Assembly: GCA_015057505.1 (NCBI GenBank)
Contig: SVEG01000006.1
Span: 62,001-126,000, forward strand
Source of the DNA: Lachnospiraceae bacterium
Lineage (GTDB): Bacteria > Bacillota > Clostridia > Lachnospirales > Lachnospiraceae
Direction: 5' to 3'
DNA length: 64,000 nucleotides
Shown: positions 27,546 to 35,979 of the stretch, one piece after another
Numbering within the stretch: position 1 is the first letter of the stretch
How the letters are laid out: each line of letters begins with the position of its first letter
Translations under genes and position numbers: made by a program
The notes under the pieces: generated by a model
What the model was told of the DNA's origin: nothing
Databases searched by the model: none
What the model saw: the letters and a program-made list of their open reading frames with translations, nothing else

Positions 27546-28316
27546 ATGGCAAAGTTCAGTTTTCATTTTCAATGCTATAAAGCAGGACAACTTGGAGGGA
27601 TTGATAAGCATAACCGCAGATTAAATAAGAATTATATCAGCAATCCCGACATAGATACGGAGCGAAGCGGACAGAACCGCATTTATATTGCACCGAAGCA
27701 ATCTCTTTATAAAGATTGTAAGGAACAAATAGAAAAGCGAGTTGTAGCAAGCGGTGGCAGAATTACTAAAGCAAGTAATTGGATTTGTGAGGCAGTATTT
27801 TCATATCCCGAAGAATTACCACTTGAACGCTTGGACGAATACAACGATTTAATCATAAAATATATGAATGCAAGATTTAATAATAATGTAGTGAGTGCAG
27901 TATGTCATTTGGACGAGGGAGGCGGTGCTGACGGAAAGGGCGGACTTCCACACTTGCACTTAGATATTTTAATGATTACGGAAGATAACCGACTATCAGC
28001 CAAAACACTTATAACAAGAGATTTTATAACTTCAATGCACCGAATTATGCCTATCATACTTAAGAAACACGGTTTTAATATTGATGAATATGAAGAAACC
28101 GAAGAAAAAAAGCAGGGCGGATTGTCTGCAAAGGAGTATAAGAAGAAAATGGAACAGGAAAAAGAAGAACTTAACAAAAAGTTGGAGGATATGGTAAAGG
28201 AATACAACGAATTGGCAGACCGATATAATAAACTCATTGATGATAAAGCCGAATTGGAACGAAAGAACAGAGAAAAGGCTTATGAAGTGATGTATCAGCA
28301 GGAGCGAGGCATATGA
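27546..28316 (+). CDS. mobV: MobV-family relaxase (Mob/Pre), short form
   Basis: 256 aa. The N-terminal part matches plasmid recombination enzymes of the Mob/Pre family: it begins KFSFHFQCYKAGQLGGIDKHN, has a NRIYIAPKQ segment, and the metal-binding motif HLDEGGG...LPHLHLDIL (HxDE...PHxH). A coiled coil follows from about 200 to the end. Such enzymes nick one strand at oriT to start conjugative transfer. Most family members are 400 aa or longer, so this is a short or C-terminally trimmed form. GAGGAGGGA precedes ATG 27546. Confidence 0.82.
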   Translation: MAKFSFHFQCYKAGQLGGIDKHNRRLNKNYISNPDIDTERSGQNRIYIAPKQSLYKDCKEQIEKRVVASGGRITKASNWICEAVFSYPEELPLERLDEYNDLIIKYMNARFNNNVVSAVCHLDEGGGADGKGGLPHLHLDILMITEDNRLSAKTLITRDFITSMHRIMPIILKKHGFNIDEYEETEEKKQGGLSAKEYKKKMEQEKEELNKKLEDMVKEYNELADRYNKLIDDKAELERKNREKAYEVMYQQERGI

Positions 28317-28399
28317 ATCAGATTGCAAAAATGAAGATATTTGATATAATTGATAAAAGCATAAATTAAATTGCAAAAAGAAAAACGGAAAGGAAAACT

Positions 28400-29215
28400 A
28401 TGGCAGAAGAATATAAAAAATGCTTAATATTTGGTGCAAGTGGTTTCTTAGGTAGCAATATTGCGATAAAAATGCAACAATTAGGGTATAAGGTTTTTGG
28501 TACTTGTCATACCAATTCAAAAAATAAAGATTTAATTCCAATAGATGTTCTCGATACAGAAAAAGTAATTAAGTTATGCGAGACAATAAATCCTGATGTC
28601 ATTATTTGGACGATTTTGAATGTTGATTTAGGAGAAGATATTGCAAATAAGACAATCTCGAAATTGACAAAAGAAATGCCTCAAACAAGGCTTGTTTTTT
28701 TGTCAACATCAGTAGCATTAGTGCCGAATATGGATGAAAAAGTTGTTCCTTTGTTAAGAACAGAGGAAATGTATAATTATCATTACTTTAATGGAAAGAT
28801 ACGGGCGGAAGAATATATAAGAAAGAATTCGTTGAATTATGTTATTGTACGTCCAGGAAGTATTTATGGAATCAATATAAATGGAGAATATGACGAACGT
28901 GCTTATAATTTAAAGCGTCATATAGAAAACAAGCAGGAATATGTGCGTGCCAAAAATATCATATTCAGTATTGTTGAAGTAAATGAATTAACAGACGCAG
29001 TGATTGAGGTGGCGGAGAGTGATTATATAGGAATTATAAATATTTCAGAAGAGAACCCCATAAGTCATTATGATTTTAATGTAGCGTTATGTAAAAAATA
29101 CGGTTGGAATGAGTCATATGTTATAGGTAATATTGAAAAGGAAAATATTTATTATTTAAACAATGATTTACGAAAAACTATATTAAAAACCAAAATTGGA
29201 TATTTACAAAAATAA
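28400..29215 (+). CDS. NAD(P)-dependent sugar epimerase/reductase-like protein (SDR, RmlD-like)
   Basis: 271 aa. The N-terminal Rossmann motif FGASGFLGSNIAIKMQQLG binds NAD(P). A catalytic-like Tyr-Lys pair appears in YHYFNGKIRAEEYI, followed by VIVRPGSIYGIN, typical of extended SDR enzymes such as dTDP-4-dehydrorhamnose reductase. The substrate is unknown. It is AT-rich and lies in the mobile element after the relaxase gene, so it is probably cargo. AAAGGAAAA precedes the ATG. Confidence 0.8.
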   Translation: MAEEYKKCLIFGASGFLGSNIAIKMQQLGYKVFGTCHTNSKNKDLIPIDVLDTEKVIKLCETINPDVIIWTILNVDLGEDIANKTISKLTKEMPQTRLVFLSTSVALVPNMDEKVVPLLRTEEMYNYHYFNGKIRAEEYIRKNSLNYVIVRPGSIYGININGEYDERAYNLKRHIENKQEYVRAKNIIFSIVEVNELTDAVIEVAESDYIGIINISEENPISHYDFNVALCKKYGWNESYVIGNIEKENIYYLNNDLRKTILKTKIGYLQK

Positions 29216-29240
29216 GTTCTCATTTATTAGTCTGATATAT

Positions 29241-29275
29241 AAAGATACTATGCTTAACGTGTAGTATCTTTTTCT
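29241..29275 (+). terminator. Intrinsic terminator after the SDR gene
   Basis: AAAGATACTA pairs perfectly with TAGTATCTTT, followed by a T tract. Confidence 0.88.
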
Positions 29276-29400
29276 TTGCCAAAAACCTCGAAATTTTTCC
29301 ATAAAATTCATATAAAATATGAGTTGCTTTTGGGGTGTTATGAGTTATAATTTTTATATCAGCGAAATGGTAATATTACCACTTTTCAAAAGGTGGAGCG

Positions 29401-29422
29401 AATATTACCAAAAATATTACCA
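29401..29422 (+). repeat. 22-bp direct repeat near right end of the element
   Basis: It is identical to 23924-23945 and in the same orientation, about 145 bases inside attR. Confidence 0.85.
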
Positions 29423-29565
29423 CAGAAAAAATAAAGTAGTTTAGAAAAAGTGTTAAAAACAATTTTCTGTATAGCGAAAACCATGTAAAAAGCCATAAAA
29501 CACCTCGAAAATAAGGCAAAAAGGCTATACAGAGAAGAAAATAGCGGTGGGGTGTGCTATACCGC

Positions 29566-29576
29566 TTTAAGGTGTA
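29566..29576 (+). repeat. attR core (11-bp direct repeat)
   Basis: It is identical to the attL core at 23837-23847. The chromosome resumes here, 15 bases before the NUDIX start. Confidence 0.8.
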
Positions 29577-29591
29577 GAGAAAGGAAACGCT

Positions 29592-30083
29592 ATGAAATTC
29601 ACATACTGCCCACACTGTGGCACAAAAGCAGATAAAAAAGAAATAGGTGATGAGGGGTTAATCACTTTTTGTACGAAGTGCAATGTTCCGCTTTGGGACA
29701 TGTTCACAACCTGCATTATTGCGGCGGTTGTGAATGAGGAGAGGGAGGTTGCGCTCCTTAGACAGAACTATCTTTCAGCGGAGACTTACGTGTGCGTGTC
29801 CGGCATAATGAAGATAGGTGAGTCGGCAGAGGAGACTGCTGTTCGAGAGATAAAAGAAGAGATCGGGCTAGATGTGACCGACCTCAAATTTATGAAGAGT
29901 TATCCTTATGAGAAAAAAGAGATGCTTATGCTGGGATTTAAAGCTGTCGTTAAAAAGGCAGAATTTAAGCTGTCGCAGGAGGTTGATGCGGTAAAGTGGT
30001 TTAAATTCGAGGATGCACTAAGTCAGATTCGCGAGGGAAGCATCGCATGGCAGCTTGTTAAGAGTGTTATAGAAGAAAACTAA
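29592..30083 (+). CDS. NUDIX hydrolase with N-terminal zinc ribbon
   Basis: 163 aa. Residues 1-35 form a zinc ribbon with CPHCG and CTKC pairs. The NUDIX box reads GIMKIGESAEETAVREIKEEIGL, matching GX5EX7REUXEEXGU. NADH pyrophosphatase (NudC)-like proteins have the same ribbon plus NUDIX arrangement but are longer; the substrate is therefore a nucleoside diphosphate derivative, not further defined. It was probably the third gene of the kinase-regulator operon before the mobile element inserted. Now its transcription would have to come from within the element. Confidence 0.88.
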   Translation: MKFTYCPHCGTKADKKEIGDEGLITFCTKCNVPLWDMFTTCIIAAVVNEEREVALLRQNYLSAETYVCVSGIMKIGESAEETAVREIKEEIGLDVTDLKFMKSYPYEKKEMLMLGFKAVVKKAEFKLSQEVDAVKWFKFEDALSQIREGSIAWQLVKSVIEEN

Positions 30084-30086
30084 AAT

Positions 30087-30147
30087 AAAAGATGATTATA
30101 TTGAACTGAACCCAACATGTTGGACAGTTTAATATAATCATCTTTTT
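30087..30147. terminator. Bidirectional terminator between convergent genes
   Basis: About 20 paired bases, from AAAAGATGATTATATT to its complement with one bulge, with A- and T-tracts outside. It serves the NUDIX gene (+) and the hydrolase gene (-). Confidence 0.9.
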
Positions 30148-30150
30148 GAT

Positions 30151-30885
30151 TTACTGCATAAATTCCAAAGCCTTTTCCATGGCGGTCTGTCCGCCGGCAG
30201 GGGAAAATCCGTGACCTTCGCCCGGCAGGACAATTAATTCTGCGTTCGGGTAAATTGTAATTGCTTTTTCTGAGCAGGAGAGGGGCACGATATTATCTTT
30301 GTCGCCGTGAATAATCAGCACATTCTTTTGGAAGCCGCCGATATTCTCGAATGTATCAAATTCGCGCATTGAAACAAAAAAGTTTTTACCAAGCTTCAGA
30401 CCCCAGAAATCAACAACATCGGGAATGGCATCTACACTTGGATAATTTCTGCGCCAGTCATCAGGAATATTAAATGCCGGGAAGTAGAGAATAACCCCTT
30501 TTACTTTGTCGGCACGTTCTTCAGTTGCAAGTGCAGTTACGAGCCCACCCTGGCTTCCTCCGAAAAGATAAATACGCTCTGAGTCGGTTTCAGGCAAGGC
30601 AGATATGTAATCAAACACTGCAAGTAAATCTTCTTTTTCCGTGAAGATGGTCATGTCAGTGGAGTTGCCGCTGCTTTTGGAGCGGGTGGAGCCGCCGCAG
30701 AAATCATATGCGTAAGCAATGTAACCGTTCTTCGCAAAATAAAGGCACTCTTTTGTAAAATCAGAATGTATACCGTTGTATCCGTGACTTAAAATTACGG
30801 CAGGGAATTTGCCATCGCCCTCCGGGCGATATATTTTGCCGTAAATCTCTTTTTCTCCGTTCTTGATAATAAGTTCTTCTGTCAT
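30151..30885 (-). CDS. Alpha/beta hydrolase, dienelactone hydrolase-like
   Basis: 244 aa, cytoplasmic. The oxyanion region is LSHGYNGIHSDF, the nucleophile Ser lies in LFGGSQGGLVTALA (GxSxG), the acid in HGDKDNIVPL and the catalytic His in LPGEGHGFS, so the triad is complete. Such enzymes hydrolyse esters, peptides or lactones; the substrate is unknown. It is a single gene facing the NUDIX gene. Confidence 0.87.
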   Translation of the reverse strand: MTEELIIKNGEKEIYGKIYRPEGDGKFPAVILSHGYNGIHSDFTKECLYFAKNGYIAYAYDFCGGSTRSKSSGNSTDMTIFTEKEDLLAVFDYISALPETDSERIYLFGGSQGGLVTALATEERADKVKGVILYFPAFNIPDDWRRNYPSVDAIPDVVDFWGLKLGKNFFVSMREFDTFENIGGFQKNVLIIHGDKDNIVPLSCSEKAITIYPNAELIVLPGEGHGFSPAGGQTAMEKALEFMQ

Positions 30886-31013
30886 AACTTTGTTCCCTTT
30901 GCTTTGTAATTGTTATTATTAATAATATATTATAGTTTATTTGTAGGTATAATCAATGCCTATATGTACAAAAAGGTCTTAGAAAAATTTTTTGAGAAAA
31001 ATGTAAAATATAC

Positions 31014-31042
31014 TTGACATTTAATGTAAAGTAAACTATACT
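31014..31042 (+). promoter_or_regulatory. Strong sigma-A promoter of the XRE/membrane operon
   Basis: TTGACA (31014-31019) and TATACT (31037-31042) are separated by 17 bases. Confidence 0.8.
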
Positions 31043-31046
31043 AAAA

Positions 31047-31066
31047 ATGTAAAGCGAGTTTTACAT
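31047..31066. promoter_or_regulatory. Inverted-repeat operator candidate
   Basis: ATGTAAA and TTTACAT are separated by 6 bases just downstream of the -10 box. Further ATGTAAA half-sites occur at 31001 and 31024. Autorepression by the XRE protein is the likely function. Confidence 0.55.
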
Positions 31067-31088
31067 GCGAAAATGAAGGGGTGATTAT

Positions 31089-31295
31089 TTGAAAACAAGA
31101 GTTCAAGAGCTAAGAAAAGCCAAGAAGGTAACGCAGGAAGAACTGGCAGACGTGCTGGGCGTTACAAGGCAGACGATTATATCAATTGAGAACGGAAAGT
31201 ATAATGCATCGCTTATTCTGGCGCACAAGATTGCTCAGTTTTTTGAAACGAGCATAGAAGAAGTATTTATTTTTGAGGAGGATGAGAATTTATGA
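31089..31295 (+). CDS. Small XRE-family transcriptional regulator
   Basis: 68 aa, essentially one helix-turn-helix domain: RVQELRKAKKVTQEELADVLGVTRQTIISIENGKYN, then LAHKIAQFFETSIEEVFIF. This YozG/YgzD-like type usually sits next to a membrane-protein gene that it regulates, as here. It starts at TTG 31089 after GAAGGGGTG. The stop overlaps the next start by four bases, showing coupling. Confidence 0.9.
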   Translation: MKTRVQELRKAKKVTQEELADVLGVTRQTIISIENGKYNASLILAHKIAQFFETSIEEVFIFEEDENL

Positions 31296-31771
31296 AAGGA
31301 CCGTTTTGCAGCGTAAATGTTAATACAGATGAGGGATTTAGGAAGATAACAAAGAGAAGACTTGCAATCAGCATTGTGCTGGTAATTGCCGGAATATTGA
31401 TACTTGTGATAAATGAATACACAAGACATGCAGGAATCTCGAAAGTGCCCGAGTTTTATCAGGGAATGTTCAGTGGAATGGGCACAGGGCTTATAGGCGC
31501 GGGAATCGTGCAGGTAATCAGATATATAAAGCTTCTTAAGGACGAGGCAAAGTTAAAGGTAGCAAGAATCTCAGAGACAGACGAGAGACTTAATGCAATC
31601 AATGATAAGGCACTTAAGGCGGCACTTGTTGTTATGATAATTGCAATGTATGTCGTGTTGATTGTTGGAATTTTTGTAGATATGCAGGTAACAACTGTTA
31701 TGAGTGGACTGCTTATATTGTTCTTGCTTGCATTTATAGTTGCCAATGCAATTTATTCAAAGAGAATGTAG
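31292..31771 (+). CDS. Membrane protein of unknown function, XRE-operon partner
   Basis: 159 aa with four predicted transmembrane segments, around RLAISIVLVIAGILILVI, MGTGLIGAGIVQVI, ALVVMIIAMYVVLIVGIF and VMSGLLILFLLAFIVANAIY. A polar stretch KVARISETDERLNAIND lies between helices 2 and 3. This arrangement occurs in proteins encoded beside small XRE regulators in Firmicutes; their role is unknown. Confidence 0.75.
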   Translation: MKGPFCSVNVNTDEGFRKITKRRLAISIVLVIAGILILVINEYTRHAGISKVPEFYQGMFSGMGTGLIGAGIVQVIRYIKLLKDEAKLKVARISETDERLNAINDKALKAALVVMIIAMYVVLIVGIFVDMQVTTVMSGLLILFLLAFIVANAIYSKRM

Positions 31772-31781
31772 GTGTGCCAAT

Positions 31782-32006
31782 ATGGAAGATAAGAAGAAAA
31801 AGCTTTCGGTAGATATTTTCGCATTCTTAGGCATTATGCTGTGGCTTGCATATACATTAATCGACCGTTTCGGGGAGAGATTTATAGGGGAGATTTCCGA
31901 CGCGGTTGCTTACCCGTGGATGATTGTGTCTTGTGTGCTTATGATGATAGGTATTGCGAGAACGGGATATAAGTGGGGTAAGAGCGCAACTGGGGATAAA
32001 AAATAG
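31782..32006 (+). CDS. Small two-helix membrane protein
   Basis: 74 aa. The start ATG 31782 is favoured by AGGTG (31770-31774). Two hydrophobic segments are seen, IFAFLGIMLWLAYTLI and AYPWMIVSCVLMMIGIA, with a charged N-terminus (MEDKKKKL) and a lysine-rich tail. No family is recognised. It is the third gene of the XRE operon. Confidence 0.65.
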   Translation: MEDKKKKLSVDIFAFLGIMLWLAYTLIDRFGERFIGEISDAVAYPWMIVSCVLMMIGIARTGYKWGKSATGDKK

Positions 32007-32024
32007 ACATATTTGAAAAACCAC

Positions 32025-32051
32025 TTGTTTTTTTCTTTTGTTTGATATAAT
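32025..32051 (+). promoter_or_regulatory. Putative promoter of a small RNA
   Basis: TTGTTT (32025-32030) and TATAAT (32046-32051) are spaced by 15 bases. The -10 is perfect and the spacing short. Confidence 0.45.
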
Positions 32052-32057
32052 ATAAAC

Positions 32058-32142
32058 TATAGAAGACAACCGCCGTAGGGTGGTTGACCAGATTGGAATA
32101 AAAAGCCTTCCCGCACTGGCCAAAGTATTGGGAAGGTTTTTT
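32058..32142 (+). ncRNA. Putative small RNA with two hairpins
   Basis: Hairpin 1 (32067-32086) pairs CAACCGCC with GGTGGTTG around GTAG. Hairpin 2 (32106-32136) pairs CCTTCCC with GGGAAGG and is followed by a T run. It is preceded by a promoter and followed by a short hydrophobic reading frame near 32182-32250. The transcript could be a regulatory RNA or the antitoxin half of another type I module. Confidence 0.4.
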
Positions 32143-32263
32143 GTTATACTAATGACAAATCAAGTCACCCTGAGATACGATTGCCAGCAGTTGTCACAGC
32201 TGCCGTAATTATCATAACACTTACATGTGTAAAAAACAAGAATAAAATGTAAAAAAATGGGAG

Positions 32264-32983
32264 CTAGTAAATTGTTTGAAACCACGTAAACGGAGCATAA
32301 TCCGGAGCACATTCAAAAGAAACTTCTTTTTTAGTGAGAGGATGAATAAATGTAAGACTGTATGAGAACAGACCAAGGGTAGCCATTCTTTTGGTCTGTT
32401 TTTTGTTGTATTTGTTGTCATCAAGAAGCGGACAGCCGGCGTTAGCAAATTGCACGCGAATTTGGTGGTGGCGTCCGGTGTGGAGTGTAATGTCGGCAAG
32501 CGACAGATCCGTCTTGGCGGAGGTTGATTCTATGCCGTCATGAGATATAGTTTCAAGTATTTTATAATCCAAGACTGCTTTCTTAGCGTCCTTTGTTGAT
32601 TCGGGTACAACCGAAGATGTATTGGACTTACCGTCCTTAAGCAGAAAATCCGTGAGAGTTCCTTGTGTATCAGGCATATTTCCAAGAAGGACTGCATAGT
32701 ATTTCTTGCACATACTATGATTTGCTGTCTGCTTGCTTAAAAAGGCTGCTGCCGCAGGAGTCTTGGCGTAAACCATAACACCACCAACAGGCTGGTCGAG
32801 ACGATGGATAACGCCGATGTAGGGTTCACCCTTTTTGCCGGAGTTTGACACGATGTGTTGCCTTAAAATATCGGTCATGTCAGGTTGAAACGATTTGGCA
32901 CTCTGGGACGCAATTCCCGAAGGCTTCACACAAACAATGATTGCTTCGTCTTCAAATAATATTGTGGGTTTTGCGATAGCCAT
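32264..32983 (-). CDS. RluA-family RNA pseudouridine synthase
   Basis: 239 aa. The catalytic Asp lies in GVIHRLDQPVGGVMVYAKT (HRLD motif) and TLHTGRHHQIRVQFANAGCP is the second conserved motif. Members convert uridine to pseudouridine in 23S rRNA or tRNA. The short N-terminus without an S4 domain fits RluA-type rather than RluC/D enzymes. The target position is unknown. It is a single gene on the minus strand. Confidence 0.92.
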   Translation of the reverse strand: MAIAKPTILFEDEAIIVCVKPSGIASQSAKSFQPDMTDILRQHIVSNSGKKGEPYIGVIHRLDQPVGGVMVYAKTPAAAAFLSKQTANHSMCKKYYAVLLGNMPDTQGTLTDFLLKDGKSNTSSVVPESTKDAKKAVLDYKILETISHDGIESTSAKTDLSLADITLHTGRHHQIRVQFANAGCPLLDDNKYNKKQTKRMATLGLFSYSLTFIHPLTKKEVSFECAPDYAPFTWFQTIY

Positions 32984-33161
32984 GACATACCTCCGGAAAA
33001 TAAAATCTTGATTTGAGTGTACCGCAGGAAAAGGATTTTGTAAAGGGAAGGAAAGAATTTGAAATCACCGGAAAGACAAAGCTGGAAGAATGAAAGTGCA
33101 TAATACACTATCGTGTGACAAATAATATATCATAATACATAACGGCAAGGGAGGGCATATA

Positions 33162-34196
33162 ATGGATGATTTAAAGAAAGAAAAGCTCAGAACCTGCTTC
33201 CTTATCGTAGGGTGCGTTTTAGGTCTGTATGTTTTATTCAAATTTGTTTTTCCGGTTATCCTGCCCTTCGTATTTGCTTTTTTGTTTGCCTTGCTTCTTT
33301 CGCCGTTTGTGAGATTCCTGCACCGGAAGCTTCACATTAAGCGAAGTATCGGAACCGCCATAATGATGCTTGTATTTCTTGTGCTTTTGTTCACGCTCGG
33401 GAACTGGCTTCTCTCAAAGCTTTTGGAGCAGCTTAGGAATTTTATCCACAACTTTCAGTACTATGAAGAGCTCGTTTTCGAAAAACTCTATGTTATCGGC
33501 GAAAATGTTGAAGGTTTGCTTCATCTCGATAAGGGAAGCGTAAGCGAGTCGATTATAGGCTGTCTGCAACTTGTGTATAAAGAAATTCAAGCGGGAAGTA
33601 TGGTGTCTGCGCTGATGGATAATTCCGTGTCCGTGTTTAAATGGATTGTCGGGGCAATTGCCGTGATTATCGTTGTATTTATTACGGCGTTTTTGATAAG
33701 TAAGGATTGGGAGAACCTGAAAAAGAGCGCCGGTGCGTCGATTTTTTCACAGGAGATAAAAATGCTTGGGGAAAAGCTTTCGTGCGTCGGAAGTGCTTAT
33801 GTAAAAACGCAGTTTTTGCTTATGATGATTACGACTATTATCTGCGTGGCAGGATTTACGATACAGGGGAATCCGTACTCGTTACTTCTCGGTGTTATAA
33901 TCGGTATTCTTGATGCACTTCCGCTTATCGGTGCAGGGCTTTTCTTTGTGCCGTGGATTCTTGCGGAGCTTCTTATGGGGAAATATTTTTTTGCAATGGG
34001 TCTTGCGATAATATATCTGCTTTGTTATTTCGTGCGTGAATTCCTTGAACCGAAGCTTATGGGGCAACACGTGGGCGTAAGCTCTCTTGAAATGATTATA
34101 GCGATGTTTTTGGGACTCGAATTATTTGGAATAAGCGGGCTCTTTCTCGGCCCGCTTGGATATATTCTTCTTAAGGAACTTCTTAGAAAATCGTAA
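33162..34196 (+). CDS. AI-2E/PerM-family transporter (YdiK/YtvI-like)
   Basis: 344 aa with about seven to eight transmembrane helices. The N-terminal pair is around [22 protein letters not shown]; the C-terminal family signature region includes [19 protein letters not shown] and a terminal [17 protein letters not shown]. Family members export autoinducer-2 or move Na+/Li+ against protons; in sporulating Firmicutes YtvI-like members are also seen. The substrate is unresolved. Its 3' end overlaps the convergent exonuclease gene by 14 bases. Confidence 0.87.
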   Translation: MDDLKKEKLRTCFLIVGCVLGLYVLFKFVFPVILPFVFAFLFALLLSPFVRFLHRKLHIKRSIGTAIMMLVFLVLLFTLGNWLLSKLLEQLRNFIHNFQYYEELVFEKLYVIGENVEGLLHLDKGSVSESIIGCLQLVYKEIQAGSMVSALMDNSVSVFKWIVGAIAVIIVVFITAFLISKDWENLKKSAGASIFSQEIKMLGEKLSCVGSAYVKTQFLLMMITTIICVAGFTIQGNPYSLLLGVIIGILDALPLIGAGLFFVPWILAELLMGKYFFAMGLAIIYLLCYFVREFLEPKLMGQHVGVSSLEMIIAMFLGLELFGISGLFLGPLGYILLKELLRKS

Positions 34197-34935
34197 GTTC
34201 TACAGGGCAATGGTCGGAACCAAGTACCTGTGTGTGGATTTTTGCATCAACAAGCGAGTCTTTCAAATTCTCTGACACAACAAAATAATCAATACGCCAG
34301 CCAGCGTTTTTGGTACGGGACTGGAACATATATGACCACCACGAATACACGCCTGTCACGTCAGGATAGAAGTGACGGAAGGTATCGATATAACCGTTTT
34401 CTAGTATTTTACCAAAGCAGGCACGTTCTTCGTCGGTGAAGCCTGCGCTGTTATGATTGGTTTTGGGGTTTTTTAGGTCGATTTCCTGATGAGCAACATT
34501 AAGGTCGCCACAGAAAATCACAGGTTTGCTTGCTTTAAGTCCGTTAATATATGCGAGAAAATCCGCTTCCCACTTCATGCGGTAATCGAGTCTTGTAAGC
34601 TCTCTCTGGGAATTGGGAGTATATACGGTCACGACATAATAATTGTCAAATTCGGCGGTAATTACACGACCTTCATGATCGTGCTCGGGGATTCCGATGC
34701 CGTATGTTACGTTGAGAGGTTCATTTTTCGTAAACAGTGCGGTGCCGGAATAGCCTTTCTTTTCGGCATAGTTCCAATATTGATGGTAGCCCGGAAGGTC
34801 CATGTCAAGCTGTCCTTCCTGCATCTTCGTCTCCTGCAGACAGAAAATGTCCGCATCCGCCTCGTAAAAAAAGTTCATAAAGCCTTTCTGCATACATGCT
34901 CTTAAGCCGTTTACGTTCCAAGAAATTAATTTCAT
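34183..34935 (-). CDS. exoA: Exodeoxyribonuclease III / AP endonuclease
   Basis: 250 aa, full length. It opens abasic sites and degrades 3' ends in base excision repair. All catalytic motifs are visible: [44 protein letters not shown], and the terminal GSDHCPVEL with the catalytic Asp-His. It belongs to the ExoA/Xth family, with residues expected for Mg2+ binding. Confidence 0.96.
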   Translation of the reverse strand: MKLISWNVNGLRACMQKGFMNFFYEADADIFCLQETKMQEGQLDMDLPGYHQYWNYAEKKGYSGTALFTKNEPLNVTYGIGIPEHDHEGRVITAEFDNYYVVTVYTPNSQRELTRLDYRMKWEADFLAYINGLKASKPVIFCGDLNVAHQEIDLKNPKTNHNSAGFTDEERACFGKILENGYIDTFRHFYPDVTGVYSWWSYMFQSRTKNAGWRIDYFVVSENLKDSLVDAKIHTQVLGSDHCPVELTIF

Positions 34936-34949
34936 GTTGTATTCTCCTT

Positions 34950-35819
34950 CTATTTGTGTACAAGATTTCGTTTCGTAAAACCACTCCTATACTCGGAGGG
35001 CGAAAGCTCGGTTATTTTTTTGAAAGCGTTTGTAAAATTATGTGCGTCAGAAAAACCGAGGCTGTAGGCAATCTGCGAGATAGGTTGATTGGTCTCTGTA
35101 AGTACCGCCTTGGCGCGTTCCATCTTCTCCTGAAGAATATATTGTTTAATCGGAATTCCCGCTAAACTCTTAAAAAAAGTGGTCAGGTATTTTTCATTAT
35201 ATCCAAAGTATTCCGCAAGCTCCGCCACACGAAGATTTTCGCTGATGTGCCAGTGAATATAGTCGACAATGTCGCTGTAAATCTGCTCCTGGCTCTTTTT
35301 GTTGCCGTATGCCTGATAAAGGGGGCTTTGTACGGCAATCTCGGCAAGGATTGTACCACAGAGGAAGCGGTTTAAAGTTGCTTCGCGATATCGCCTGTCG
35401 GAATCCTGGAGCTGTTTCATTAGTATTGTGATTCGTTCGAGCGATTTTAATTCGCCCTGAATGGGAAGTAACATTCTATTCTCGCGGTAGGTTAATTCTT
35501 CAGGTGCTAAAAGCTGACTTTTTAACACTGTATGATCGTTTTGTTCTCTGTTATAGCCGAAGTGCATCCAGTAAAAGGAGCAGGAGCCGGATTTGTATCC
35601 GTGCTGGAAAAAAGTTGGTGGCATAAGCAGGTACTGCCCCGGAAAAACCTCGTATTTATGGGCATCATCGGCAACATAGAGTGTTCCGTCGGTTACCACG
35701 AACAATTCATAGTCGAGCAGATTTCTTGTTAAGTGTACCCACTCTTCATTTGGAGAGATGAATTTGCCACACCAATGGTAAATAAAATCTTTTGTTGTAT
35801 CAAACTCGCAAATTCGCAT
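34950..35819 (-). CDS. AraC-family transcriptional regulator
   Basis: 289 aa. An N-terminal cupin-like sensor (about 1-110, with a [18 protein letters not shown] strand-rich region) is followed by two helix-turn-helix motifs: [20 protein letters not shown] and [20 protein letters not shown], ending in SEYR. ATG 35819 is preferred over an upstream ATG at 35858 because AAAGGTG is correctly placed. It is divergent from the GH127 gene and is the probable activator of it in response to an arabinose-type sugar (inference from location). Confidence 0.9.
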   Translation of the reverse strand: MRICEFDTTKDFIYHWCGKFISPNEEWVHLTRNLLDYELFVVTDGTLYVADDAHKYEVFPGQYLLMPPTFFQHGYKSGSCSFYWMHFGYNREQNDHTVLKSQLLAPEELTYRENRMLLPIQGELKSLERITILMKQLQDSDRRYREATLNRFLCGTILAEIAVQSPLYQAYGNKKSQEQIYSDIVDYIHWHISENLRVAELAEYFGYNEKYLTTFFKSLAGIPIKQYILQEKMERAKAVLTETNQPISQIAYSLGFSDAHNFTNAFKKITELSPSEYRSGFTKRNLVHK

Positions 35820-35862
35820 AAAACCACACCTTTCCCGGTTTTTATTATAGTATATCATATAA

Positions 35863-35892
35863 GTGTGAAAATGTCACATAACTTTTTCACAC
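35863..35892. promoter_or_regulatory. Operator candidate in the araC-GH127 divergent region
   Basis: GTGTGAAAA (35863-35871) and TTTTCACAC (35884-35892) form an inverted repeat. It lies upstream of a TATAAT (35935-35940) that has no good -35 box, as expected for an activator-dependent promoter. Confidence 0.55.
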
Positions 35893-35979
35893 CTATTCGA
35901 ACCTTTCGGGATTTATTCGCAGGATAAGGATTGTTATAATCGGAGTATATTGGTAAAATATAAAAAGGGAGGATTTTAT

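Larger units (their letters stand above)
23837..29576 (+). mobile_element. Integrative mobilizable element of about 5.7 kb
   Basis: The element is bounded by the 11-bp att cores and carries int, a MazF-like gene, a noncoding segment with several hairpins, a small ORF, a MobV relaxase and an SDR gene. It encodes no type IV secretion system, so it would need a helper element. Target: 3' end of a response regulator gene. Before insertion the response regulator stop would have lain 14 bases from the NUDIX gene at 29592. The broken integrase suggests it may no longer move by itself. Confidence 0.82.
29216..29591. other. Right end of the mobile element
   Basis: No gene is seen. It contains the SDR terminator, an inverted GGTAATATTACC, the second 22-bp repeat, the attR core, and then the native ribosome site AAAGGAAAC of the NUDIX gene. 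Confidence 0.7.
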
